A DNA stretch of 64,000 nt from CAWGUU01 sp963825765. GTDB lineage: Bacteria > Actinomycetota > Acidimicrobiia > Acidimicrobiales > AC-14. Positions 27,333 through 37,366 of the stretch are shown here, piece after piece (within the stretch, counting starts at the first letter, position 1; every line of letters starts with the position of its first letter). Where the stretch lies: contig CAWGUU010000013.1 of the NCBI GenBank assembly GCA_963825765.1, positions 238,852 through 302,851 on the forward strand. Direction: 5' to 3'. Both the position numbers and the translations under genes were made by a program. The notes below the pieces were generated by a model that did not search any database, had not been told where the DNA came from, and worked only from the letters and a program-made list of their open reading frames with translations.

Positions 27333-28160
27333 GTGGCCGCCGTCCGCTGTGTGCTGGGAACGGCCCTCCTGGGAATCGTCATGGCCGCCTGCGGTTCGTC
27401 GCCGACCGAGGCCTCGCAGGTGCGAGCCGGAACGGTGGCCTCCACGTCGACCACGGAGCCGGCAGCCACCACGACCGCGCCCGCCTCCACGTCGACGACT
27501 CCCCCGCCGCCGGCCACCACCGAGGCGCCACAACCTCCGCCGCCGCCGCCTCCACCGGCGAACACATCCGCGCTCCCGCCGGAGCTCGACCGGGCAGGGG
27601 ACGCGGGGCAGGCGGTCGTCGTGACCGCCTCCGGCTACGGGAACACGACGGCCACGCTCACCACCTGGCAGCGGACCACCGACGGATGGGACCCTGTCCA
27701 CGGGCCGTGGACCGCGTACGTCGGCCGGGCCGGTTTCGCCCCGCCCGGCGAGAAGCGGGAGGGCGACGGCCGCACGCCGTCGGGCACCTACGGCTTCCCG
27801 TTCCTCTTCGGCGTCCAGCCCGACCCGGGCGTGGCCCTGCCCTACCGCCGGATCACCGGGCCGACCTTCGTGTGGGTGGACGACCCGTCGAGCCCGTCGT
27901 ACAACCTGCTGGTGGACACCGCCGTCCAGAGCCCCGGTGGCCACGGCGAGGCCATGTTCCAGACGCCGGCCTACGACTACGGCGCGGTGATCGCCTACAA
28001 CACCGACCGCACGCCCGGGCTCGGATCGGCCATCTTCCTGCATGTCTCGGTGGGCGCCCCCACCGCCGGGTGCGTGTCGCTCCCCGCCGACGGCCTGCTC
28101 GAGGTCCTTCGGTGGCTCGACCCGTCCCGCGCGCCGGTGATCGTCGTGGGCGTGGCATGA
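27333..28160 (+). CDS. L,D-transpeptidase (YkuD family)
   Basis: A 275-aa exported cross-linking enzyme of the cell wall. Lipobox: GIVMAACGSS. A Thr/Pro-rich linker with a run of nine prolines leads to a YkuD domain whose catalytic motif is HVSVGAPTAGCVSLP (His and Cys of the active site). It likely makes 3-3 cross-links or attaches proteins to peptidoglycan. GTG start at 27333. The stop overlaps the next gene (ATGA), so the NlpC/P60 gene is in the same operon. Confidence 0.86.
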   Translation: MAAVRCVLGTALLGIVMAACGSSPTEASQVRAGTVASTSTTEPAATTTAPASTSTTPPPPATTEAPQPPPPPPPPANTSALPPELDRAGDAGQAVVVTASGYGNTTATLTTWQRTTDGWDPVHGPWTAYVGRAGFAPPGEKREGDGRTPSGTYGFPFLFGVQPDPGVALPYRRITGPTFVWVDDPSSPSYNLLVDTAVQSPGGHGEAMFQTPAYDYGAVIAYNTDRTPGLGSAIFLHVSVGAPTAGCVSLPADGLLEVLRWLDPSRAPVIVVGVA

Positions 28161-29179
28161 GGGCGGTCCAACCCCTGCTGGCCGCGCTCGCCCTGCTCGC
28201 TCTGACGGCCTGCGGCGCCACCGCCGACACCGCCGGCCCCGGCGACGCCCCACCGCCAACCCCCACGACACTCCCCGGCGACGAGGCCTGGATCGACGTC
28301 GCCGTCGCCAACCTGTGGGCCGAGCCCGACCAGGTCCGCCCCCTGGACGCCCCCTCGCTGACCAGGCCCGTGGACATGGACGCCTGGCTGGCGTCGATGT
28401 CCAAGGAGGACCGGCTGTGGCTGGTGGGCCGGCTGGTGACCCAGGCCCTCTACGGCGACCAGGTGACCGTCGTGGAGTCGGCCGGCGACTGGACCAAGGT
28501 GGTGGTCCCCCGGCAGCCGTCGTCGCTCGATCCCCGCGGGTACCCGGGCTGGCTCCCGACGGCCCAGCTGACGTCGACCCCACCCGGACGGACCGGCGAC
28601 GCCCAGGCCGTCGTCACCAAACCAGCCGCCACCCTTCGCGACGTCGACGATCCCGAGCAGACGGTGATGGAGCTGAGCTTCAACACCCGGCTCCCGGTGA
28701 TCGCCTCCGACCCCACCTGGGTCACAGTCGCCACACCCGGCGGCGGCCGCGGACGCCTTACGATCGCCGACGTCAGCCTCGATCCACCGCCGACGGCCAC
28801 CGGCGAGGACGTCGTCCGCACCGCACAGCAGTTCGCCGGCGTCGCCTACCTGTGGGGCGGCACGTCGGGACCAGCCTGGGACTGTTCCGGCCTCACGTCG
28901 GCCGTCTACGCCGCCCACGGCGTCGTCATCCCACGGGACGCCGACGACCAGGCCGCCGCCGGCACACCCGTCGACAAGGCCGACCTCCGCCCCGGTGACC
29001 TGCTCTTCTATGCCACCGGCTCCGAGCGCCAGTCCATCCACCACGTCGGCATCTACGTGGGCGAGGGCAGGATGATCCAGGCCCCCGCCACGGGCCGCAC
29101 CGTGGAGACGGTGCCGATCGACCGGCCCGGCCTGGCCAGCGAATTCTGGGGCGCCCGCCGGTACCTGCCGTCGGAGTAG
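28157..29179 (+). CDS. NlpC/P60 cell-wall hydrolase lipoprotein
   Basis: A 340-aa endopeptidase. Lipobox LLALTACGAT; residues 35-215 contain SH3-like segments (DQVTVVESAGDWTKVVVPRQ, RLPVIASDPTWVTV). The C-terminal NlpC/P60 domain (about 220-335) has the catalytic Cys in AWDCSGLTS and the His in HHVGIYVGEGRMI. Cleaves peptidoglycan peptide stems. Translationally coupled to the L,D-transpeptidase, so the two remodel the wall together. Length and order are normal. Confidence 0.92.
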   Translation: MRAVQPLLAALALLALTACGATADTAGPGDAPPPTPTTLPGDEAWIDVAVANLWAEPDQVRPLDAPSLTRPVDMDAWLASMSKEDRLWLVGRLVTQALYGDQVTVVESAGDWTKVVVPRQPSSLDPRGYPGWLPTAQLTSTPPGRTGDAQAVVTKPAATLRDVDDPEQTVMELSFNTRLPVIASDPTWVTVATPGGGRGRLTIADVSLDPPPTATGEDVVRTAQQFAGVAYLWGGTSGPAWDCSGLTSAVYAAHGVVIPRDADDQAAAGTPVDKADLRPGDLLFYATGSERQSIHHVGIYVGEGRMIQAPATGRTVETVPIDRPGLASEFWGARRYLPSE

Positions 29180-29208
29180 GCAGGCGGGGCCGCCTAGCCT
29201 CGAAAGCC

Positions 29209-30888
<1,680 letters not shown>

Positions 30889-30968
30889 CCCGAGACCCCC
30901 ACCGAACTGGTGACGCTCAGCCGCGCCAGGCGCGGTTTCGTGACCCCGGTTCGAGTGGGGTGGGACGG

Positions 30969-31310
30969 TCAGGCGCCCCAGACCTCGCGCTCGATGTCGA
31001 GACCGCTGGTGCGCAGCTTGACCTCGAAGTCGTAGGACGCCTCGCCCGACCAGTTGTGCTCCAACAGGGCCAGGACGTCGTCGTCCGGGCTGCCGCCGAG
31101 GAGCTCGACGACCTTCGGGACGTCGGTCGCGGCGATGGTCTCGTGCCACTCGTATTCGCCCTCGGAGCCGATCGACGCGGTACTGGGGCCGAGGTCCTCT
31201 CCCTCGATGTGCAGGCGGCCCGACTTGTCCAGGTAGGCCCAGAGGGTGTGGACGTCGTCGCCCACCCGCTCGTCCCGCACCAACACGATCTGCGACCTTC
31301 CCTCGTTCAT
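30969..31310 (-). CDS. Conserved hypothetical protein
   Basis: A 113-aa soluble acidic protein, single domain, with no signal. It begins MNEGRSQIVLVRDERVGDDV and includes the phrase GEYEWHETIAATDVPKVVELL. I do not recognise it. A gaggag ribosome site precedes the ATG at 31310, which settles the start. It is divergent from the deacetylase gene, with about 120 bp between them. Confidence 0.7.
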   Translation of the reverse strand: MNEGRSQIVLVRDERVGDDVHTLWAYLDKSGRLHIEGEDLGPSTASIGSEGEYEWHETIAATDVPKVVELLGGSPDDDVLALLEHNWSGEASYDFEVKLRTSGLDIEREVWGA

Positions 31311-31430
31311 CTCGCTCCTCCGGGTGAAAGGCGGACCATCGACCACGCTGTCGATCGACCGCTACGACACCTATCGGCAGGTCCCGGCCGATCCCGTAGC
31401 CTTTGCTGCAAAGGCCATTGAGCGAGCCAA

Positions 31431-32585
31431 ATGAGTGAGCATGTCGAACTGGTCTGGTACGGCGACGACGCCCCCTGGTACGACCACGGCGCCGATCACC
31501 CGCTACGCCCGGCCCGCGTCCTTCTGACCCGCCAGCTGATCCACGACTACGGCCTCCTCGACGGCGGGCGGGCGCGGGAGACGCCGGCCCGCGACGCCAC
31601 CGACGACGAGCTCCGCCTGGTCCACACCGACCCGTACATCGACGCCGTCCGGCGGGCCGGCCACGGCGAGCGGGGACCGTGGGGACGGTTCGGCTTCGGC
31701 CCCGGCGACAACCCGATCTTCCGGGACATGCACGAGGCGTCGGCCCGGGTGGCCGGTGCCTCCATCGCGGCCGCCGAGGCGGTGTGGACGGGGCGGGCCG
31801 AGCACGCCTTCAACCCGGCCGGCGGCCTCCATCACGCGATGCCCGACCGGGCCAGCGGCTTCTGCGTCTACGACGACCCCGCCATCGCCATCGCCTGGCT
31901 CCTCGACCACGGGGCCGAGCGGATCGCCTACGTGGACGTCGACGTCCACCACGGCGACGGTCCGCAGTGGATCTTCTACGGGGAGCCCAGGGTCCTCACC
32001 ATCTCCCTCCACCAGGACGGGCGGACACTCTTCCCCGGCACCGGCTCGGTCGGCGAGACGGGCGCCGACCACGCCGAGGGCACCAAGGTGAACGTCCCCC
32101 TGCCCCCGTTCACGGGCGACGAAGGCTGGCTGCGGGCCTTCCAGGAGATCGTGCCCCCGCTGGTGGAGTCGTTCCGGCCCCAGGTCCTCGTCACCCAGCT
32201 GGGGTGCGACTCCCACCACACCGATCCCCTGGCCAACCTGGCCCTCACCACCGCGGCCTACCGCAAGACGGCGACGCTGCTCCACGACCTGGCCCACCGG
32301 GCCGCCGGCGGCAAGTGGCTGGCCACGGGTGGGGGCGGCTACCAATGGGCGGCGGTCGTGCCCCGGGCGTGGACCACCTACTTCGCGGAGATGGCCGGCG
32401 CCGGCGGCGACCTGCCCGACGAGCTGCCGCCCCAGTGGGTCGAGCGGGCCGAGCGGGAAGCCGGCCACCGCCTGCCGCACACGCTCTCCGAGCCGGTGCC
32501 GACCGGCGTCGACGACCCCGACGCGGTGGCGGCGTCGATCCAGGCGGTCAGGAGCCGGATCTTCCCGGCCCACGGCCTCTCCTGA
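31431..32585 (+). CDS. Histone-deacetylase-family protein (AcuC-like)
   Basis: A 384-aa zinc-dependent deacylase. Motifs: HPLRPARVLLT at the N-terminus, GGLHHAMPDRASGFCVYDDPAI, DVDVHHGDGPQWIFY (zinc ligands Asp and His), TISLHQDGRTLFPGTG, and the second zinc Asp in LGCDSHHTDPLANL. AcuC-type proteins deacetylate proteins such as acetyl-CoA synthetase, which fits a cell that handles a lot of acetyl-CoA, but the target here is unknown. ATG start. Confidence 0.9.
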   Translation: MSEHVELVWYGDDAPWYDHGADHPLRPARVLLTRQLIHDYGLLDGGRARETPARDATDDELRLVHTDPYIDAVRRAGHGERGPWGRFGFGPGDNPIFRDMHEASARVAGASIAAAEAVWTGRAEHAFNPAGGLHHAMPDRASGFCVYDDPAIAIAWLLDHGAERIAYVDVDVHHGDGPQWIFYGEPRVLTISLHQDGRTLFPGTGSVGETGADHAEGTKVNVPLPPFTGDEGWLRAFQEIVPPLVESFRPQVLVTQLGCDSHHTDPLANLALTTAAYRKTATLLHDLAHRAAGGKWLATGGGGYQWAAVVPRAWTTYFAEMAGAGGDLPDELPPQWVERAEREAGHRLPHTLSEPVPTGVDDPDAVAASIQAVRSRIFPAHGLS

Positions 32586-32674
32586 GCCCGCCGGCGGTTG
32601 GCCGTTTTCCGAGGTCACCACCGCCCCCGTTAGGGTGACGCCCCGGGCAGCCTGTCGAGCAGAGGCGGTGTGCC

Positions 32675-33398
32675 GTGTCCAACGATCTCTTCCCATCGGC
32701 TGGCCCCGGCACCGGCCTCGACGAGGACGAGCCGTCCCCGATCGAGGTCGTCCTCGAGGCCATCCCCCCCGTCCTACGGGGTTGGCTGCACCTCGTCTGC
32801 TTCTTCCTCTCCATCCCGGCCGGACTGCTGGTGATCACCAGCGCCCAGCACCCCGTTGGCCCGGACGGCGGCGGTCATCTACGCCATCGGCGTCTCTGCC
32901 CTGTTCGGTGTGAGCGCCCTCTACCACCGGCGGGAGTGGTCGGTCACCGCTCGGCCGAAGATGAAGCGGGTCGACCACGCCACGATCTTCGTGATGATTG
33001 CGGCGACCTACACGCCGCTGTGCCTGATCGCCCTCGGTGGCACGCTCGGCACCGCCATATTCGTCGCGGTGTGGGCCTGCGCCGTCACCGGCGTGATTTT
33101 CGCCGCCACGGGCATCGCCGAGAAGCCGGTCGTCGGCCTGGCCATGTACATGGGCCTGGGCTGGGGCATGGCCTTCCTGTTCCCGCAGCTCACCCGGGTG
33201 CTGAGCGGCGGCCAGCTGGCCCTCATCGTCGTCGGCGGCATCCTGTACACCGCGGGCGGGATCTTCCTAGGCACCCGTTGGCCCGACCCCTTTCCCGCCG
33301 TCTTCGGCTACCACGAGATCTGGCACCTCATGGTCGTGGCCGCCGCTGCTTGCCACTACGTCGTCATCCTTGGCGTGGTCAAGGCCGCCACCGCCTGA
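32675..33398 (+). pseudogene. Frameshifted hemolysin III (HlyIII/YqfA-type) membrane protein
   Basis: The first frame encodes the N-terminus (PPVLRGWLHLVCFFLSIPAG, LLVITSAQ). The rest (ARTAAVIYAIGVSALFGVSA, HHYH-type YHRREW, KRVDHATIFVMIAATYTP, and a late FGYHEIWHLMVVAAAACHY with the conserved His) is one base out of frame, break near 32855. Joined it would be about 240 aa with seven membrane segments, normal for the family. Single-base change, otherwise well kept, so recent decay or a sequence error. Confidence 0.8.
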
Positions 33399-33422
33399 CC
33401 TCAGTTCAGGTCAGGCGGTGGC
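33387..33422. terminator. Bidirectional hairpin across two convergent stops
   Basis: A perfect 15-bp stem (33387-33401 and 33408-33422) with a 6-nt loop. It covers the last codons and stops of both the HlyIII gene (TGA 33396-33398) and the DUF971 gene on the other strand (stop 33401-33403). It has no T-run, but its symmetry lets it act on both transcripts. Confidence 0.75.
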
Positions 33423-33745
33423 TCGCACCGCTCGCAGGTGCACCACGACAGAAGGGTCTCCCAGCTGTAGATACCGGTGGTGTGGGTGTCGTTCCAGTGG
33501 ATGTTGAGGCCCCAGTTGCCGACCAGTTCGGCCGACTCGATGCGCAGGACGGCCGGCGCGCCGGGGCGGGGCCAGGCCTCCTCCCCCGTCTGGCGCAGGC
33601 CGCGACACTGGGCGCACGGGCAGCTCATGCGCAGCTCCTCCAGCGTGAACCGGCTGACGTGGTCGTCCTCCCACGTGAGGGCGACACCGTGCTCCCGGTC
33701 CACGTCCACCGCCACCGGATTGGCGACGGCCGGCGAGCTGTCCAC
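33401..33745 (-). CDS. DUF971-family protein
   Basis: A 114-aa protein with the DUF971 fold, found alone or as the N-terminus of gamma-butyrobetaine hydroxylases. Conserved Cys: CPCAQCRG in the first half and the end motif LLSWCTCERCEPP, likely a metal or Fe-S site. Also the strand motif VGNWGLNIHWNDTHTTGIYSW. Role unknown; sometimes tied to Fe-S cluster assembly. ATG start, 2 bp after the PIN toxin gene on the same strand. Confidence 0.85.
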   Translation of the reverse strand: MDSSPAVANPVAVDVDREHGVALTWEDDHVSRFTLEELRMSCPCAQCRGLRQTGEEAWPRPGAPAVLRIESAELVGNWGLNIHWNDTHTTGIYSWETLLSWCTCERCEPPPDLN

Positions 33746-33747
33746 CG

Positions 33748-34128
33748 CTAGAGGCCGACGATCGGCACGGGGGACGAGCCGTGCGCAGCGAGCCGGATGA
33801 GGTCCTGCCGATCGGAGGTCAGCACCCCACCCGACGCGGTCGCTGCGGCCACGAGCACGAGGTGGGCGTCGACCACGTCGGAGGTCCCGGATACGCCGAC
33901 GAGTGCGCCCACCTCATGGGCGGACTCGGCCGAGAACGGAATGACTTGGCAGCCACGAAGGAACCGTCGTAGCTGAACCTGTCGAGGCGACCGACTGGCT
34001 TGCGCCACAACCGGCGCAGTCGTGACGGGTACGAGCCCCAGCTCGAGACGGACTCGATGGGCGGCCCAGATTGCTCGGTCGTTCCGCTCGGCCGCCACGA
34101 GAACGCCGGCGTCGTACGCCACCGTCAC
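33748..34128 (-). CDS. PIN-domain toxin (VapC-like)
   Basis: A 126-aa PIN ribonuclease. Acidic residues of the active site: the first Asp in TVAYDAGVLVAAERND, a second group in SGTSDVVDAHLVL, and the last in GGVLTSDRQDL. As toxins these cut tRNA or rRNA when the antitoxin is lost. Its ATG overlaps the antitoxin stop by 4 bases, giving a toxin-antitoxin operon. Convergent neighbours are not involved. Confidence 0.85.
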   Translation of the reverse strand: MTVAYDAGVLVAAERNDRAIWAAHRVRLELGLVPVTTAPVVAQASRSPRQVQLRRFLRGCQVIPFSAESAHEVGALVGVSGTSDVVDAHLVLVAAATASGGVLTSDRQDLIRLAAHGSSPVPIVGL

Positions 34129-34391
34129 GCCGGTCGCTGCCGTTCCTGCCAGAGCTCCTCAGCCACTCGGCCGCGGGCGGCAGCCAGTTCGGCGTCGGTG
34201 AACGGTCCGTGCTCCTCCTCCCACTCGGCTACCGCCTTGCGTCCGTCGCGTAGCAGCAAGGCTTGCCGGGCGGCATTCGTCATCCACGCCGAAACGCTGA
34301 CGCCCTCCTCCCCGGCGGCGGCCACGACACCAGCGTGGACTTCGGCGTCGACCGTGATGGCCAGTTTCGGCGAAGGCTTCCCCCGCGGCAC
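34125..34391 (-). CDS. Antitoxin of the PIN toxin pair
   Basis: An 88-aa protein, basic at the start (MPRGKPSPKLAITVD) then a possible ribbon-helix-helix or short helical DNA-binding domain (AGVVAAAGEEGVSVSAWMTN, AARQALLLRD), and an acidic C-terminal half that would cover the toxin. Placed before the PIN gene in a coupled operon, in usual antitoxin-first order. The perfect palindrome at 34399-34420, just upstream, is its likely operator. Confidence 0.8.
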   Translation of the reverse strand: MPRGKPSPKLAITVDAEVHAGVVAAAGEEGVSVSAWMTNAARQALLLRDGRKAVAEWEEEHGPFTDAELAAARGRVAEELWQERQRPA

Positions 34392-34398
34392 GGTAGAA

Positions 34399-34420
34399 CT
34401 CTACTACTGCGGTAGTAGAG
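34399..34420. promoter_or_regulatory. Palindromic operator before the antitoxin gene
   Basis: Perfect 9-bp inverted repeat ctctactac/gtagtagag around a tgcg core, eight bases upstream of the antitoxin ATG and four bases before the DHFR-like gene stop. Placement fits autoregulation by the antitoxin or the toxin-antitoxin complex. Confidence 0.65.
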
Positions 34421-34423
34421 GAG

Positions 34424-35077
34424 TCACGATGTCCCCGCCCGGGCCAGGCGGACGTGGACGACCGACGGTGAGCTGACGAGCTCGACGCATTCGTAGCCCT
34501 CCGGGGCCCCGCCGAGGTTGTCGAACAAGCGCTCGCCCCCGCCGAGGAGGATCGGCACGATGGCGACGTGCAGGTCGTCTATGAGCCCGGCCCGCAGGTA
34601 CTGCTGGATCGTGGCCGAGCCGCCGCCGATCCTGACGTCGTCGTCGCCGGCCGCCTCCCGGGCCCGCTCGAGCGCGACCTCGATGCCCTCGTCGACGAAA
34701 TGGAAGGTGGTCCCGCCCGCCATCGGGATCGGAGGACGGGGGTGGTGTGTGAGCACGAAGACCGGATGGTGGTACGGCGGTTCGTCACCCCACCAGCCGG
34801 TCCACTCCTCGTCACCCCACGGCCCTCGCACGGGGCCGAACATGTTGCGACCCATGATCGTGGCGCCGATCCATGCCTCTCCCCGGGACAGGAAGTCGTT
34901 GTCCACGCCTTCGGTTCCGCCCTCCTCGCCCATCATCCGGCGGCCGAACGCGGTCTCGAACACCCATTCATGGAGCCTGGGGCCACCCACGCCGAGGGGG
35001 TTGTCGACGTCCTGGCCGGGTCCGGCGGCGTACCCGTCGAGCGAGACGGCGAGGTTGTGCACACGGACTCTCGACAT
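34424..35077 (-). CDS. Dihydrofolate reductase/RibD C-terminal domain protein
   Basis: A 217-aa protein of the RibD_C/DHFR-like family. Opening strand VRVHNLAVSLDGYAAGPGQ, then GRNMFGPVRGPWG, FVLTHHPRPPIPM, and the NADPH-site motif VRIGGGSATIQQYLRAGLIDDLHVAIVPILLGGGERLF. In actinobacteria these are NADPH-dependent reductases of unknown substrate, not true folate enzymes. A ggaggt site precedes the ATG at 35077. Solitary, 59 bp below the sigma factor gene on the same strand, maybe in the same unit. Confidence 0.88.
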   Translation of the reverse strand: MSRVRVHNLAVSLDGYAAGPGQDVDNPLGVGGPRLHEWVFETAFGRRMMGEEGGTEGVDNDFLSRGEAWIGATIMGRNMFGPVRGPWGDEEWTGWWGDEPPYHHPVFVLTHHPRPPIPMAGGTTFHFVDEGIEVALERAREAAGDDDVRIGGGSATIQQYLRAGLIDDLHVAIVPILLGGGERLFDNLGGAPEGYECVELVSSPSVVHVRLARAGTS

Positions 35078-35136
35078 CGGTACCTCCCGAAGGCGTGGAC
35101 GAGTGGCGCGCCGACACCCATCGTGCCACCGGTACG

Positions 35137-36369
35137 TCAGTCGGCGGCGGGCTCCATGGCCAGGCGGGCGGACTGGGTGGTGAGGTAGTGCTGCTCGCGC
35201 AGGTTCGTGGCGCGGGCGGCGGCAGCCCGGAACTCGACAATGGCTCCCGCGGTGTCCCCGGCCCGCTCCAGCAGGTGGGCCCGGGTCGAGTGGAGGCGGT
35301 GGTGGTCGCCGAGCTGCCCGTCCAGACCGTCGAGAAGCGCCAGCCCGGCGGTCGGCCCGTCGACCATGGCGGCTGCGACAGCCCGGTTGAGGGTCACCAT
35401 CGGATTGCCGGTCATCCGCTCGAGCAGCCCGTAGAGGGACGCGATCTCCGACCAGTCGGTGTCGGCGTACCGCGCCGCCTGGTCGTGGACGGCGTTGATC
35501 GCAGCCTGGACCTGGTATTCCCCCACCCGGCCCCGGCGCAGGGCCTCGGTGACGAGCGCCACACCCTCGCCGATGAGGGCCCGGTCCCAGAGGGTGCGGT
35601 CCTGCTCGGCGAGGGGCACCAGCTCGCCGTCGGCGCGCGTGCGGGCCGGGCGCCGGGCGTCGGTCAGCACCATGAGGGCGAGCAGGCCGGCGACCTCGGG
35701 GTCCTCGGGCAGTGCCGCCCGCACCGCTCGGGCCAGCCGGATGGCCTCGCCCGAGAGGTCGGTACGGGCCAGGTCGGGACCGCTGCTGCTGGCGTAGCCC
35801 TCGTTGAACAGCAGGTAGAGGACGTGGAGCACCGATCGCAGCCGTTCGTCCCACGCGTCGGGTGGGGGCAGCGCGTACGGCTCGTCCGACGCCCTGACCT
35901 TGGCCTTGGCCCGGCTGATCCGCTGGGCCATCGTCGCCTCGGGCACGAGGAAGGCGCCGGCGATCTCGCGGGTGGTGAGGCCGCCCACCGCCCGGAGGGT
36001 GAGGGGGATGGCCGACGCCGGCGTGAGGGACGGGTGGCAGCACATGAACATGAGGATGAGCGAGTCGTCGCGGTCCGGGGCCGGGTCGGCTGGGTCGGCG
36101 ACCGACCACGACACGGCCAGGTCCTCCCGGCGGCGGCGGGCATCGTCACTGCGGTACTGGTCGACAAGGCGCCGGGAGGCGACACGGATGAGCCAGGCCA
36201 GCGGGTCGTCGGGGGCCCCGTCCCTCGGCCAGGCGGTGGTGGCGGCGATGAGCGCCTCCTGGACGGCATCCTCGGCGTTGGCGAAGTCTCCGTAGCGGCG
36301 GACGACGGCGGCGAGGGCCTGCGGCGCCAGCTCCCGCAGCAGGCCCTCGATGCCGGTCCTGCCGATCAC
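35137..36369 (-). CDS. ECF sigma factor with C-terminal TPR-like extension (ECF42-like)
   Basis: A 410-aa sigma-70 family protein. Region 2 (about 10-75) holds YGDFANAEDAVQEALI; region 4 (about 115-160) has LRAVGGLTTREIAGAFLVPE, the DNA-contact helix. A 230-aa C-terminal helical domain follows (NEGYASSSG, LYGLLERMTGNPMVTLNRAVA), a SnoaL-free TPR-type extension as in group ECF42. These act without a normal anti-sigma factor and use the C-terminus for control. The next gene (4 bp on) is a YCII/DGPF protein, the conserved partner of this group. Confidence 0.88.
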   Translation of the reverse strand: MIGRTGIEGLLRELAPQALAAVVRRYGDFANAEDAVQEALIAATTAWPRDGAPDDPLAWLIRVASRRLVDQYRSDDARRRREDLAVSWSVADPADPAPDRDDSLILMFMCCHPSLTPASAIPLTLRAVGGLTTREIAGAFLVPEATMAQRISRAKAKVRASDEPYALPPPDAWDERLRSVLHVLYLLFNEGYASSSGPDLARTDLSGEAIRLARAVRAALPEDPEVAGLLALMVLTDARRPARTRADGELVPLAEQDRTLWDRALIGEGVALVTEALRRGRVGEYQVQAAINAVHDQAARYADTDWSEIASLYGLLERMTGNPMVTLNRAVAAAMVDGPTAGLALLDGLDGQLGDHHRLHSTRAHLLERAGDTAGAIVEFRAAAARATNLREQHYLTTQSARLAMEPAAD

Positions 36370-36373
36370 CCGG

Positions 36374-36775
36374 TCACATCTCGGGGTCGGGCGCGCTCAG
36401 CACCTGGCGCACTTCGATCCGGTCGCGGATCGGAACCCCGTCCGGCCCGGGCGCGGCGGACGACTGGGCGGCGATCTCGAGGGCCCGCTCGAGGGTCTCC
36501 ACGTCGATCATCCGGTAGCCGGCCAGCAGCTCCTTGGCCTCCGGGTAGGGGCCGTCGGTGATCACCGGGGCGCTGACGCCGTCCGAGACCACGAACTTGG
36601 CCTGGTCCGGCCCGGCCAGGCCCTGGGCATCGACCAGCTCGCCACGCTCGGTGAGCTGCTCGTTCAGCGTGCGCTGGAACTCGATGTGGGCCTTGATGTC
36701 GCCCGGAGTCCACTCCGACATCGGCGCGCAGCCCGATCCGACCTCTCCGTAGTTCTGCAGCAGCATGAATCGCAT
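36374..36775 (-). CDS. YCII/DGPF-family protein paired with the ECF sigma factor
   Basis: A 133-aa protein with the YCII-like fold: MRFMLLQNYGE at the start and the DGPF-type motif VITDGPYPEAKELLAGYRM. Upstream of the ECF sigma gene in the same direction with a 4-bp gap. Known from ECF42 loci, function unknown, possibly an accessory or target of the sigma factor. Ribosome site ggagg precedes the ATG at 36775. Confidence 0.85.
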   Translation of the reverse strand: MRFMLLQNYGEVGSGCAPMSEWTPGDIKAHIEFQRTLNEQLTERGELVDAQGLAGPDQAKFVVSDGVSAPVITDGPYPEAKELLAGYRMIDVETLERALEIAAQSSAAPGPDGVPIRDRIEVRQVLSAPDPEM

Positions 36776-36866
36776 GGCTCCATCCTCCATCTTCGGCCGG
36801 CACCCGGGTGGCACCGTTCACACCTAGGTCGAAGCTGGCGCCGGATTCTCGACATCCGCCCGCTGT

Positions 36867-37235
36867 CTATCGCCAGAAGATCGTCAGCCTGTCGCGCTCG
36901 ATCTCGTCGAGGAGGTCGGCGAGGCCGGTCGACTCCGGCACCTGGTCGTACAGGCGAAAGCGGGAGGACGGGTCGACCCAGAAAAGCGCCCACCGGCGCA
37001 GGTCAGCGGCGTAGCGAAGCCGGGCGATGGGCTTGCGGGTCCAGTCCGGACCGGCCAGGTCCTCGTCCCACGGCGCCCGCCGCTCCACGATGGTGACGTG
37101 CCCGATCTCCTCGGCCTCGTCCCCGTCGACCTCGGCCTCGAGCCGGATGAACTGGCGCGACCCTGGCGGGATGCGGGCGTTGCGGGCCTCGACGTAGCGG
37201 CGTATCCGAGCCAGGTCGAGGTCGGGAATCGTCAT
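36867..37235 (-). CDS. DUF3024-like protein
   Basis: A 122-aa protein. It opens PDLDLARIRRYVEARNARIP, followed by VTIVERRAPWDEDL, RKPIARLRYAADLRRWALFW and a closing ERDRLTIFWR. The pattern suits DUF3024 proteins (basic, small, role unknown). ATG at 37235 gives the domain-length protein; upstream Cys-rich codons of the open frame are not part of it. Confidence 0.75.
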   Translation of the reverse strand: MTIPDLDLARIRRYVEARNARIPPGSRQFIRLEAEVDGDEAEEIGHVTIVERRAPWDEDLAGPDWTRKPIARLRYAADLRRWALFWVDPSSRFRLYDQVPESTGLADLLDEIERDRLTIFWR

Positions 37236-37366
37236 CGTCGGCACCCCACGACCGCAGTCTGTCCGAGTCACCGGAGCCTCCTGAACGAGGGACTGCCGCC
37301 CAGACGAAACCTGACATCGGGCAGGACGGTTGCGACAGGGCCGAGCCGGGAATCCCTTTGAGCAAC

